This document shows, one piece after another, positions 17,533 to 25,924 of a stretch of 64,000 nucleotides of DNA. Position 1 is the first letter of the stretch. Each line of letters starts with the position of its first letter. The notes below the pieces were generated by a model. It was not told the origin of the DNA and ran no database searches. It worked only from the letters and a program-made list of their open reading frames with translations. The DNA is taken from the NCBI GenBank assembly GCA_014872875.1, contig WKFI01000007.1, positions 1 through 64,000 of the forward strand. The letters are read 5' to 3'. A program made the position numbers and the translations under genes. The stretch is from Paracoccaceae bacterium. GTDB lineage: Bacteria > Pseudomonadota > Alphaproteobacteria > Rhodobacterales > Rhodobacteraceae.

Positions 17533-18069
17533 ATGCTTTTGCCCCGCCAGAAAACCCCCGACCTGTCCTTGCCGACTCTGGACCACGGCGCGTTCGATCT
17601 CAGCGCCGAATCCAATGAACGCGGAACAATCATCTGTTTCTATCGCGGCCTGCACTGCCCGATCTGCGCAAACTACCTGAAAGAGCTGGAAAAGCTGGTC
17701 GATACCTTTGCCGAGAAAGGCGTAGCCTGCATCGCCGTCAGTTCCGACGGGGAAGAGCGTACCCGCGCGATGGCCGACAAGATTGGCGCAACCAAGCTGC
17801 GCTTCGGGTATGACCTGTCTTTGTCCAAGGCGCGCGAATGGGGGCTCTATATCTCGACCTCGCGTGGCAAGACTTCGATCGGGATCGAGGAACCAGCGCT
17901 GTTTTCCGAACCCGGCCTGTTCATGGTGACACCGGAACAGACGCTGTACTACGGATCGGTCCAGACCATGCCGTTCGTGCGTCCGCATTTCTCGGAACTG
18001 AACGCAGCCTTGGATTTCGCGATTGCCAACAACTACCCGGCCCGCGGGGAGTATACCGGCGCGGTGTGA
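17533..18069 (+). CDS. Peroxiredoxin-like thioredoxin-fold protein
   Basis: A 178-residue AhpC/TSA-superfamily protein. The peroxidatic-type segment reads FYRGLHCPICANYLKELE, with a CPIC pair where many peroxiredoxins carry T-x-x-C. The C-terminal part (EPGLFMVTPEQTLYYGSVQTMPFVRP) is typical of the peroxiredoxin-like family that includes Rhodobacteraceae AhpC-like proteins. Likely reduces peroxides or acts as a thiol oxidoreductase in the cytoplasm. The ATG at 17533 follows GGAG; the protein opens with LPRQKTPDLSLPTL. Divergent from the AraC regulator and followed by a strong terminator. Confidence 0.88.
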   Translation: MLLPRQKTPDLSLPTLDHGAFDLSAESNERGTIICFYRGLHCPICANYLKELEKLVDTFAEKGVACIAVSSDGEERTRAMADKIGATKLRFGYDLSLSKAREWGLYISTSRGKTSIGIEEPALFSEPGLFMVTPEQTLYYGSVQTMPFVRPHFSELNAALDFAIANNYPARGEYTGAV

Positions 18070-18101
18070 GCCAGGAACACGGCTCCGCCGCAAATGCCGG
18101 C

Positions 18102-18145
18102 AGGCCTGCGTCCTCTTGGGGAGGAGGACGCGGGCCTTTGTTTTT
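18102..18145 (+). terminator. Rho-independent terminator of the peroxiredoxin gene
   Basis: A 14-bp stem (AGGCCTGCGTCCTC at 18102-18115 with GAGGACGCGGGCCT at 18124-18137, one G-U pair) is followed by TTGTTTTT. Confidence 0.92.
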
Positions 18146-18148
18146 GGA

Positions 18149-19021
18149 TCAAGCGGCTTGCTGGTGCCCGGAACGGGCAAAGTCGAAATAAAGCACGCGC
18201 GCACGCGCGCTGACGGGACCGATGCCCAGAACCCGCTCCTGAAACCGGCTGACCGGCATCACCTTGGCGATATTGCCGGTACAGAATACCTCATCCGCCT
18301 GCTCGAAATCCTCCACACGCATCTGGGTCTCGATCACCTGCACGCCATCGGCGCGCAGCAGCGCAATGACCCGCTGCCGTGTCAGACCGTTCAGGAAACA
18401 GCCATTGGGCACCGGCGTGAATACCACGCCATCGCGCACCACAAAGACGTTGGTCGAAGCGGTTTCGGCCACGTATCCGTCCACGTCCAGCGACAGCGCG
18501 TTGGAAAAGCCGCGCTTGCGGGCAAAGGCCATGATGCGGCCATTGTTGGGATAGAGCGATCCGGCCTTGGCCTCGGTCAAAGCCATGTCCTGACGCGGGC
18601 GGCAATAGGGCGCGACGGTCAGGGAAAAATCCCCGGGCGCGGGCATCGGCAGGTCCTCGATACAGACCGAAAACGTGGTCGAGGTCGGATCAAGATCAAT
18701 GATCCCCGGTGACCCGTCACAGGCCCACATCATTGGTCGGATGTAAAGTTCGGCACCGGCTGGATAACGTTTGACGCCATCCCGCACGATGGCCTCGATT
18801 TCGGGCCCGGTCAGATCGGTTTCCATGCCCAATGCTGTCGCGGATCGGATCAACCTTGCGCAGTGAAGGTCCAGATCGGGCATGACCCCGTCAAACATCC
18901 GGGCACCATCGAAGACTTGTGTGCCTAGCCAGGCCACATGATCAGCGGCCCGGATGACGGGCAGGTTACCCTCGTGCCAGGCACCGTCCCAGAAGGTCAG
19001 GATCTTTTTGCCAATCGCCAT
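18149..19021 (-). CDS. Class IV PLP aminotransferase, branched-chain type
   Basis: A 290-residue fold-type IV transaminase. Motifs: GTQVFDGARMFDG near the N-terminus, the PLP lysine in TEAKAGSLYPNNGR (Lys152), and the phosphate-cup segment ETASTNVFVVRDG, NGLTRQRVIALL, FCTGNIAKVMPV. It resembles IlvE/D-amino-acid transaminases. As last gene of the E1a-E1b-E2-E3 operon it most likely deaminates Val/Leu/Ile to the oxoacids the complex consumes (inference from context). ATG 19021 has AGGAGGAG 5 bases before it; an upstream in-frame ATG at 19060 lacks this site. Confidence 0.9.
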   Translation of the reverse strand: MAIGKKILTFWDGAWHEGNLPVIRAADHVAWLGTQVFDGARMFDGVMPDLDLHCARLIRSATALGMETDLTGPEIEAIVRDGVKRYPAGAELYIRPMMWACDGSPGIIDLDPTSTTFSVCIEDLPMPAPGDFSLTVAPYCRPRQDMALTEAKAGSLYPNNGRIMAFARKRGFSNALSLDVDGYVAETASTNVFVVRDGVVFTPVPNGCFLNGLTRQRVIALLRADGVQVIETQMRVEDFEQADEVFCTGNIAKVMPVSRFQERVLGIGPVSARARVLYFDFARSGHQQAA

Positions 19022-19077
19022 TGCTCTCCTCCTTTGCTTGAAGCTGTTCCTTTGGCGCAACCGGAATTCGGCACCCG

Positions 19078-20454
19078 CTAAATGTGCAGAGCCTGCCCCA
19101 ATCCCATCAGGGCGACCTCCTGCACGGTTTCGCCAAGGGTGGGATGGGCGTGGATCGTGTCGGCGATATCCGTCAGCGTTGCAGCCATCTCCAAAGCCAG
19201 CGCAAATTCACCCGCCAGTTCCGAAACACCAACGCCTACGGCCTGAATGCCCAGAACCCTTTCGCTGTCGGGATCCGAAACGATCCGCACGAACCCGTCC
19301 GCACGCTCCAACGTCAACGCCCGGCCATTGGCCTGCAACGGAAACAGCGACAGCTTGGCGTCCGGTGCCTCGCCCGGCCCCTGTCCAACCGTCACGATCT
19401 CGGGATCGGTGAAACACACGGCCGGGATCGCCTGCTTGTCCCAGCCCACCGAAAGCCCCGCGATGTGTTCTGCAACCAGCTTGCCCTGCGCCATCGCTCG
19501 ATGTGCCAACATCGGTTCCCCGGTGATATCGCCGATGGCGTAGACCTCGCGCATGGAGGTCGCACAGAGTTCATCGACCCGCAGGAAAGGCCCAGTCCGA
19601 TCAAGGCCCAGATCCTCGACTCCGAACCCGTCCAGAACCGGGCGTCGCCCGACAGTCACAAGGATCCGATCGGCGGCGATGTCTTCGCTGCCACCCGACG
19701 TCTCGACGCTCAGATCACCTGCTCCGGTCAGCCCCTCCGCCTTGGCGTTCAACAGACACCGGATGCCCAGCGCCTTCAGTCGCGCGGCAACCGGCGCGGT
19801 CAACTGCGCATCATATTGGGGCAGAATGCGATCCGCAGCCTCGACCAGCGTGACTTCGGATCCCAGCTTGGCCATCGCCATGCCGATTTCCAACCCGATA
19901 TAGCCCGCACCAACCACGGCCAGCCTGTCCGGCACGGCGCGCAGATCCAGCGCCTCGGTCGAAGAGATCACCGTTTCGCCAAAAGGCAGAAACGGCAGCT
20001 CGACCGGGGCCGATCCGGTCGCCAGCACCAGGTGATCACACCGAATGCGAAGCGGGTCGCCGTCGCGTTCGACCAACACGGTCTTGCCGTCCAGGATTCG
20101 GGCCGTGCCTTCGACCACCTGCACCTTTGATTTCTTGAGCAGCCCCGCAACGCCGCCGGTCAGCCGTTTCACGATGCCATTCTTCCAGTCCACCGTTTGG
20201 CCCAGATCAATCACAGGATCGCTGGCCGAGATCCCCAACGGATTTTCCCCCGCTGCGTGTTTCACGGTTTCGAACTGCTCGGCGGCATGGATCAGCGCCT
20301 TGGACGGGATACAGCCTACGTTCAGGCAGGTGCCTCCGGGCTTTTCACTCTCGACCACGATCGTGTCGATCCCCAGCTGCCCGGCCCGGATGCCACAGAC
20401 ATAGCCGCCCGGCCCGGCGCCGATGATCAAGAGCTTGCAGGTTTTCTGTTGCAT
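19078..20454 (-). CDS. lpdV: Dihydrolipoyl dehydrogenase of the bkd complex (E3)
   Basis: A 458-residue flavoprotein disulfide reductase that reoxidises lipoamide with NAD. FAD site LLIIGAGPGGYVCGIRAGQ, redox pair GGTCLNVGC (Cys43/Cys48), NAD-binding VVGAGYIGLEIGMAMAKLG, second FAD motif YAIGDITG, and the active-site HAHPTLGETVQE. The ATG lies one base after the E2 stop, so it is translated with E2 and dedicated to this complex rather than to pyruvate or 2-oxoglutarate dehydrogenase. Confidence 0.96.
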   Translation of the reverse strand: MQQKTCKLLIIGAGPGGYVCGIRAGQLGIDTIVVESEKPGGTCLNVGCIPSKALIHAAEQFETVKHAAGENPLGISASDPVIDLGQTVDWKNGIVKRLTGGVAGLLKKSKVQVVEGTARILDGKTVLVERDGDPLRIRCDHLVLATGSAPVELPFLPFGETVISSTEALDLRAVPDRLAVVGAGYIGLEIGMAMAKLGSEVTLVEAADRILPQYDAQLTAPVAARLKALGIRCLLNAKAEGLTGAGDLSVETSGGSEDIAADRILVTVGRRPVLDGFGVEDLGLDRTGPFLRVDELCATSMREVYAIGDITGEPMLAHRAMAQGKLVAEHIAGLSVGWDKQAIPAVCFTDPEIVTVGQGPGEAPDAKLSLFPLQANGRALTLERADGFVRIVSDPDSERVLGIQAVGVGVSELAGEFALALEMAATLTDIADTIHAHPTLGETVQEVALMGLGQALHI

Positions 20455-20455
20455 A

Positions 20456-21727
20456 TCAGTCTTCCACAAAGATCAGCGCCGGGGTTTCCAGCAGGGTTTT
20501 CAGCCGTTGCACAAACACCGCCGCATCCCAGCCGTCGATCACCCGGTGATCGAAGCTGCACGAAATGTTCATCATCTTGCGTGGCACGAACTGGCTGCCG
20601 TCCCAGTGCGGACGCATGGCCATCTTGTTGATGCCGATGATGGCCACCTCGGGGTGATTGATGATCGGGGTCGTCACGATCGCGCCCAACGGCCCAAGCG
20701 AGGTGATGGTGATCGTCGAACCGGTCAGTTCCTCCCGCGTGGCCTTGCCGGTGCGCGCGGCCTGGGACAGACGGGTGATTTCACCGGCGGTTTCGAACAG
20801 ACCCAGCGCCTCGGCATGCCGCAACACGGGAACGATCAAACCGCCATCCGTCATGGTGGCAATGCCGATATGGGCCGCGTTGTGACGGTGGATCACGCCC
20901 GCCTCGTCATCAAAATGCGCGTTCATTTCCGGGTGATCCCGCAAAGCCTTGGTCAACATCGCGGTCAGGAAGGGCAGCAGGGTCAGCTTTGGCTTTTCTG
21001 CCCCTTTTTGATTGCGACCCTGATTCATCGTGGCGCGCAGATCCTCCAACGCGGTCACATCGACCTCTTCCACAACCGTGATATGCGGAATGCGCTCATT
21101 GGCCAGAGCCATCCGGTCGGCGATCTTGCGGCGCAGGCCAACCACCTTGATCTCATCCATCCCCTGCGCGCGCATCCGCACAGCCCCCGAAACAGCCCCG
21201 CGAGGTGCTGCAAACACAGCGTCCAGATCGGCATGTTCCACACGCCCACCCGGCCCGCGGCCCGGAACCTGCCGTAAATCAATGCCCGCATCGCGCGCCC
21301 GTTTCCGCACAGCTGGTGAAGCCAGCACCCTGGCCCCTTCGGCCCGCGGCGCGCCCACCGTCCGCACCGGAACAGGTTTCGCAGGGGATGGCGTTGGTTT
21401 CACAGCAGGCTTGGGAGCTTCGGCCTTCGCACTGACCACCTCCTCGACCGGCTCCGCAGCACGGCCAACATCCGGCACCGCATCGGCCTCGGTCGCGATC
21501 TTCACCAGCACCGTACCCACCGGCACCGTGTCACCGATCTCTCCGCCGACCCATGTGACCTTGCCATCATAGAGCGACGGGATCTCGACCGTTGCCTTGT
21601 CGGTCATCACCGCGGCCAGAATGTCGTCCTCGCGCACAAGGTCACCGGGTTTCACGTGCCATTCCACCAGCTCGGCTTCGGTCACGCCCTCGCCCACGTC
21701 GGGCAGCTTGATCTCAAGTTCCTGCAT
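20456..21727 (-). CDS. bkdB: Branched-chain 2-oxoacid dehydrogenase E2 (lipoyl acyltransferase)
   Basis: A 423-residue E2. Residues 1-75 are one lipoyl domain with lipoyl-lysine in MTDKATVEIPS (Lys44). After a Pro/Ala-rich linker, residues about 125-165 form the E1/E3-binding domain (VLASPAVRKRARDAGIDLRQVPGRGPGGRV). The rest is the catalytic core ending in SCSFDHRVIDGWDAAVF with the HxxxDG active site. Transfers branched acyl groups to CoA. ATG 21727 is one base after the E1-beta stop and matches the conserved lipoyl-domain start; the longer frame to 21850 runs into E1-beta. Confidence 0.96.
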   Translation of the reverse strand: MQELEIKLPDVGEGVTEAELVEWHVKPGDLVREDDILAAVMTDKATVEIPSLYDGKVTWVGGEIGDTVPVGTVLVKIATEADAVPDVGRAAEPVEEVVSAKAEAPKPAVKPTPSPAKPVPVRTVGAPRAEGARVLASPAVRKRARDAGIDLRQVPGRGPGGRVEHADLDAVFAAPRGAVSGAVRMRAQGMDEIKVVGLRRKIADRMALANERIPHITVVEEVDVTALEDLRATMNQGRNQKGAEKPKLTLLPFLTAMLTKALRDHPEMNAHFDDEAGVIHRHNAAHIGIATMTDGGLIVPVLRHAEALGLFETAGEITRLSQAARTGKATREELTGSTITITSLGPLGAIVTTPIINHPEVAIIGINKMAMRPHWDGSQFVPRKMMNISCSFDHRVIDGWDAAVFVQRLKTLLETPALIFVED

Positions 21728-21728
21728 C

Positions 21729-22742
21729 TCAGACCTCCAAAACCTTGCGAAGGGCGCGCTCGATCCGATCCGGACCGGGGAAGTAATCCCATTCCTGCGC
21801 GTGCGGATACGGCGCGTCCCAGCCGCAGACCCGTTCAATTGGCGCTTCAAGGTGGTAAAAACAGGCTTCCTGTACCTCGGCGATCAGCTCCGCCCCAAAG
21901 CCCGAGGTCTTGGTCGCCTCGTGCACGATCACACAGCGCCCGGTCTTCTCGACCGAGGTCACGATGGTTTCCAGATCCAGCGGTAAAAGGGTGCGCAGGT
22001 CGATCACCTCGGCGTCGATCCCCGAGTTCTGCACGGCTGCCTCGGCCACATAGACCATCGTGCCATAGGCCAGCACCGTGACCGCTGCACCTTCCCGTGT
22101 AACCCGCGCCTTGCCCAGCGGCGTCTTGTAATAGCCTTCCCGCACATCCCCGCGTGCATCGCTGGCCCAGCTGACAGACTTGCCCGTGTGATCGCCGTGG
22201 AACGGACCGTTATACAACCGCTTGGGTTCCAGAAAGATCACCGGATCGGGATCTTCGATGGCGGCAATCAACAGGCCCTTGGCGTCCTGCGGGTTCGACG
22301 GCACGACGGTCTTCAACCCTGCCACATGGGTGAACAGCGCTTCTGGGCTCTGGCTGTGCGTCTGACCACCATAGATCCCGCCCCCGGTGGGCATGCGGAT
22401 CACAAGCGGGCAGGTAAACTGCCCGTTCGACCGGTGCCGCAGGCGGGCAGCCTCTTGCGTGATCTGGTCATAGGCCGGGTACATATAATCAGCGAACTGC
22501 ACTTCGACACAGGGCCGCATGCCATGCGCCGCCATGCCGATGGCCGCGCCCACGATGGCGCTTTCGCTGATCGGCGTGTCGAACACACGCTCTTCGCCAT
22601 ACTTCTCCTGCAAACCAGCGGTGCAGCGGAACACACCCCCAAAATACCCCACGTCTTCGCCGAAGACGACCACGCTGGGGTCCCGCTCAAGCGCCACGTC
22701 CATCGCGTCGCGCAACGCTTCGATCATTGTCATGGTTGCCAT
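21729..22742 (-). CDS. bkdA2: Branched-chain 2-oxoacid dehydrogenase E1 beta subunit
   Basis: A 337-residue transketolase-like beta subunit. It has the ThDP-pyrimidine side motif VFGEDVGYFGGVFRCTAGL, DTPISESAIVGAAIGMA, and the branched-chain-specific loop GGQTHSQSPEALFTHVAGLKTVVPSNP. Forms an alpha2beta2 heterotetramer with the preceding gene product. The ATG is 3 bases after the E1-alpha stop. Length and motifs match BCKDH rather than pyruvate dehydrogenase E1-beta. Confidence 0.96.
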   Translation of the reverse strand: MATMTMIEALRDAMDVALERDPSVVVFGEDVGYFGGVFRCTAGLQEKYGEERVFDTPISESAIVGAAIGMAAHGMRPCVEVQFADYMYPAYDQITQEAARLRHRSNGQFTCPLVIRMPTGGGIYGGQTHSQSPEALFTHVAGLKTVVPSNPQDAKGLLIAAIEDPDPVIFLEPKRLYNGPFHGDHTGKSVSWASDARGDVREGYYKTPLGKARVTREGAAVTVLAYGTMVYVAEAAVQNSGIDAEVIDLRTLLPLDLETIVTSVEKTGRCVIVHEATKTSGFGAELIAEVQEACFYHLEAPIERVCGWDAPYPHAQEWDYFPGPDRIERALRKVLEV

Positions 22743-22744
22743 GC

Positions 22745-23983
22745 TCAGTACCCCATTTCCTGTCGCTGCCGTCGCAGATGATCGGGCATTTCGGCATAGA
22801 CATCCTTGAAGATATCGGCCGGGTTTGTGGGAGGTGGGTTGACCAGAGTGCCATGCGCCTCGACCCTTTTCTGGACTTGCGTCACCTCGTCCAGGATCTG
22901 CGCCTGCGCCTGGGCGTGGCGTTCTTCAGACCACAATCCCTTGGCAATCATGTGTGTCTTGAGCCGCTCGATCGGATCCCCAAGCGGCCAGGCGGCGCCG
23001 TCATCTTTTGGGCGATAGGCAGACGGATCATCCGACGAGGAATGCGCCGCCACGCGGTAGGTGAACCATTCGACGCCCACCGGACCGAACCCTTCGCGCA
23101 TCCGACGCCGCGCCCAGCGCGCCACGGCAGCAACGGCCAGAAAGTCATTGCCATCCACCCGAAGCGACGGGATGCCATAGCCCCGCATGCGCGCCGCATA
23201 GGTGCGCGCCTTGCCGGTGGCGACGCCGGTATAGGTGGAAATGGCCCACTGGTTGTTCACCACATTCAGAATGACCGGCGGCTGATACACCGACGCCATC
23301 AGCAAAGCCCCGTGAAAATCGTTCGACGCCGTCGCCCCGTCTCCGATCCAGGCGGTCGCGATCTTGCGATCCCCGCTGAGGGCATTGGCCATCGCCCAGC
23401 CGACCGCCTGCACATACTGCGTGCCCAGATTGCCCGAAATGGTGAAGAAGCCGAAATCCCGCGCCGAATGCAGCACTGGCAGCTGGCGTCCGTTCAACGG
23501 ATCCAGGTCGTTGGAGTAGAACTGGCCGAACATCATTTCCAACGGATAATCCGCGGCCACCAGCAACGTCTGTTGTCGGTAGGTCGGGAAATTCATGTCG
23601 CCGGGTTCCATCTGCCGCTGGAAGGCACAGCCCACGGCCTCTTCCCCGGTGCATTGCATATAGAACGACGTCTTGCCCTGCCGCTGAGCTGTCATCATCC
23701 GCCGGTCTATGGCCCGCATCCGAAGCATGTCGCGCAAGCCGCGCCGCATCAGGGTTTCGGTGTCTTCACCCAGATATTCGGCCCAGGGGCCCACGGCGTT
23801 GCCGTCATCGTCCAGCACCCGGATCAGCCCGTTTGCATAGGGACGCGAGCCGCGCGCATCCAGATCCAGAGGAGGGACATCCAGCAGCCCTGCCTCCGGG
23901 ATCGTGATACCGGAGAAATCCGGATCTTCGCCCGGTCGCGCCGGAGGATGCGGGTATGTGAGTTTGACCTTGCGGTCCGTCAT
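22745..23983 (-). CDS. bkdA1: Branched-chain 2-oxoacid dehydrogenase E1 alpha subunit
   Basis: A 412-residue ThDP enzyme subunit that decarboxylates 2-oxoisovalerate, 2-oxoisocaproate and 2-oxomethylvalerate. The ThDP-Mg motif is GDGATASNDFHGALL followed by NVVNNQWAIST. FYMQCTGEEAVGCAF and the phosphorylation-loop-like YRVAAHSSSDDPSAYRP are diagnostic of BCKDH E1-alpha. It is the first gene of the operon; upstream is an AT-rich region shared with the divergent Lrp-type regulator. AGGAGACAG precedes the ATG. Confidence 0.96.
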   Translation of the reverse strand: MTDRKVKLTYPHPPARPGEDPDFSGITIPEAGLLDVPPLDLDARGSRPYANGLIRVLDDDGNAVGPWAEYLGEDTETLMRRGLRDMLRMRAIDRRMMTAQRQGKTSFYMQCTGEEAVGCAFQRQMEPGDMNFPTYRQQTLLVAADYPLEMMFGQFYSNDLDPLNGRQLPVLHSARDFGFFTISGNLGTQYVQAVGWAMANALSGDRKIATAWIGDGATASNDFHGALLMASVYQPPVILNVVNNQWAISTYTGVATGKARTYAARMRGYGIPSLRVDGNDFLAVAAVARWARRRMREGFGPVGVEWFTYRVAAHSSSDDPSAYRPKDDGAAWPLGDPIERLKTHMIAKGLWSEERHAQAQAQILDEVTQVQKRVEAHGTLVNPPPTNPADIFKDVYAEMPDHLRRQRQEMGY

Positions 23984-24071
23984 GCCTGTCTCCTGTCAAA
24001 ATTGCCCACTGGCCTGCGGGAAAGTGCCTGACATCAATTATCCAGAAGAACGGCAAAATTTCCGGTGTTTG

Positions 24072-24108
24072 TTCTGATTATTTTGCAGTATATCAAAATT
24101 ATATTTCC
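24072..24108. promoter_or_regulatory. AT-rich bkd operator/promoter region with inverted repeat
   Basis: Within the divergent bkdA1/lrp intergenic space a roughly 35-base AT-rich stretch contains ATTTTG (24080-24085) and CAAAAT (24094-24099) as an inverted repeat with an 8-base spacer. Lrp/BkdR-type regulators bind AT-rich repeated sites, so this is the natural place for control of the bkd operon. Confidence 0.6.
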
Positions 24109-24189
24109 CGAATCCCCCCGTTATCGAATAATGTTCCGTTCAAGATTGCCGCAGCGCAAAATCCACCTACCGCGGAACCGGAGCCACAA

Positions 24190-24657
24190 ATGACAAAACT
24201 CACCGAAATGGACCGCAAGATCTTGCGTGCGCTCATCGCGGATGGGCGCCAAGCCAACACGCAACTGGCCGAAAGCGTGGGGCTTTCACCAAGCCAGTGT
24301 TGGCAGCGTGTACGCCGACTGGAAGAGGCCGGAATCATCGCAGGCTATCACGCGCGACTGGATGCCGAAGCTCTGGGTGTCTCGGAAACCGTGCTGGTCG
24401 AGGTCACACTGGATCGCAACGAAGGCTACCAGCTGGACAGTATTTGCCGAAAGCTGCTTGAATTCCCCGAAGTTCTCGAGATCCATGTCACTTCCGGCGA
24501 ATTCGACCTGTTCATGAAGGTCAGCGTCAGCGGCACCCGAGGTTACGAGGAATTTCTCAAGACAAAGCTGTACCAAATCACCGCGATCCGCCATTCCCGG
24601 TCGGTCTTTTCCCTGCGCTGCTTCAAGTATGAGATGTCGTTTGTGCCGGAAGCCTAG
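24190..24657 (+). CDS. bkdR: Lrp/AsnC-family regulator of the bkd operon
   Basis: A 155-residue Lrp-type regulator: N-terminal winged HTH (MDRKILRALIADGRQANTQL, VGLSPSQCWQRVRRLEEAG) and a C-terminal RAM ligand domain (VEVTLDRNEGYQLD, HVTSGEFDLFMKV). It is transcribed divergently from bkdA1, the same arrangement as Pseudomonas bkdR, an Lrp homologue activating bkd in response to branched-chain amino acids (known for Pseudomonas). The symbol is given by analogy of position and family. Followed by repeat copy 2. Confidence 0.9.
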   Translation: MTKLTEMDRKILRALIADGRQANTQLAESVGLSPSQCWQRVRRLEEAGIIAGYHARLDAEALGVSETVLVEVTLDRNEGYQLDSICRKLLEFPEVLEIHVTSGEFDLFMKVSVSGTRGYEEFLKTKLYQITAIRHSRSVFSLRCFKYEMSFVPEA

Positions 24658-24724
24658 GCAGGGGGCGCTGCCCCCTCGGCCTTCGGCCTCACCCTCGAGG
24701 TATTTGGAACCAGAAAGAAGCTGC
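24658..24724 (+). repeat. Dispersed 3'-end repeat, copy 2 (after lrp/bkdR)
   Basis: Starts right after the stop codon: hairpin AGGGGGC/GCCCCCT, hairpin GGCC-TTC-GGCC, then GAGGTATTT, four bases, CCAGAAAGAAG. Same orientation as the gene it follows. Confidence 0.85.
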
Positions 24725-24802
24725 TTTCGGCCCACAGAGGTGGGGTTGCGCCCGTGGCTTTCGTGGTTTTTCTTGTGCGGGCGTTATTGGAAGGACCAAT
24801 GC

Positions 24803-25924
24803 ATGACCCCGCTGCACGGATTGAAAGTTGTTGAACTGGCCCGAATTTTGGCCGGACCCTGGATCGGACAGTCACTGGCCGATCTGGGCGCCGAGGTGAT
24901 CAAGGTCGAGGCCCCGCAAGGCGATGACACGCGCGGCTGGGGACCGCCCTTCATCGAACGCGACGGCGACCGGACGGCGGCCTATTTCTATGCGGCCAAT
25001 CGCGGCAAACAATCCGTGGTGGCCGACTTCCGCACCCCCGAAGGCCAGCAGCAGGTGCGCGACCTGATTGCCGATGCAGATATCCTGATCGAGAATTTCA
25101 AGCTGGGCGGGTTGAAGAAATACGGGCTGGATTACGAGAGCCTCGAGGAGCTGAACCCCCGGCTGATCTATTGTTCGATCACCGGGTTCGGACAAGACGG
25201 GCCTTATGCCAGCCGCGCGGGATATGACTTTCTGATCCAAGGCATGTCAGGGCTGATGTCGATCACCGGGGAGCCGGACCGGCAGCCACAAAAGGTGGGG
25301 GTGGCGGTGACCGACATTATCACGGGTCTTTATGGCACCATCGGCATTCTGGCTGCCGTCGAACAGCGCCATCGCACCGGCAGGGGTCAGCATATCGACA
25401 TGTCTCTGCTGGATTGCGCCACGGCGATGCTGGCCAATCAGGCAATGAACTATCTGGCGACCGGCACCAGCCCGCAACGCAAGGGCAACGACCACCCCAA
25501 TATTTCGCCCTACCAGGCGCTGCCTACAGCCGACGGGCACATCATCCTGGCCGTGGGCAATGACGGTCAGTTCCAGCGCTTTTGCGGCGTGATCGACCGG
25601 ACCGATCTGGCAGCGCACCCCGATTATGCGACCAACCCGCTGAGGGTGCAGAACCGTGTGGCCCTGACGGCCGAGATCGAGACGTCGGTTTCACGCTGGA
25701 ATTCTGCCGATCTCCTGGCCGCGCTGGAGGCCGCGACGGTGCCCGCCGGACCGATCAATTCGGTTGGGCAGGCGTTCGAGGATCCGCAGATCCAGGCGCG
25801 CGGTCTGGTGATCACCCCCGAAGGCGTGCCGGGCGTGCGCGGGCCGTGGCGCTTTTCCGACGCCGAACTGGCCTTGGAGCGTTCGGCCCCGGTGTTGCCG
25901 TCTTCCCCGGACCCAGACACATGA
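24803..25924 (+). CDS. CaiB/BaiF family (class III) CoA-transferase
   Basis: A 373-residue family III CoA transferase. It begins LHGLKVVELARILAGPW, followed by LGAEVIKVE, NRGKQSV and IENF. The conserved catalytic-type aspartate is in AGYDFLIQGMSGLMS (Asp142). LLDCATAMLANQAMNY and the late APAGPINSVGQAF-like segment (VPAGPINSVGQAFEDPQIQARG) complete the pattern. Moves CoA between carboxylic acids; substrate unknown. The ATG at 24803 starts the conserved N-terminus; a longer open frame upstream overlaps repeat copy 2. The stop overlaps the start of the LysR gene (ATGA). Confidence 0.93.
   Translation: MTPLHGLKVVELARILAGPWIGQSLADLGAEVIKVEAPQGDDTRGWGPPFIERDGDRTAAYFYAANRGKQSVVADFRTPEGQQQVRDLIADADILIENFKLGGLKKYGLDYESLEELNPRLIYCSITGFGQDGPYASRAGYDFLIQGMSGLMSITGEPDRQPQKVGVAVTDIITGLYGTIGILAAVEQRHRTGRGQHIDMSLLDCATAMLANQAMNYLATGTSPQRKGNDHPNISPYQALPTADGHIILAVGNDGQFQRFCGVIDRTDLAAHPDYATNPLRVQNRVALTAEIETSVSRWNSADLLAALEAATVPAGPINSVGQAFEDPQIQARGLVITPEGVPGVRGPWRFSDAELALERSAPVLPSSPDPDT

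Noticed and set aside
22727-24031. A 434-codon frame antisense to bkdA1
   Set aside because: No motif, overlaps the certain E1-alpha gene entirely.
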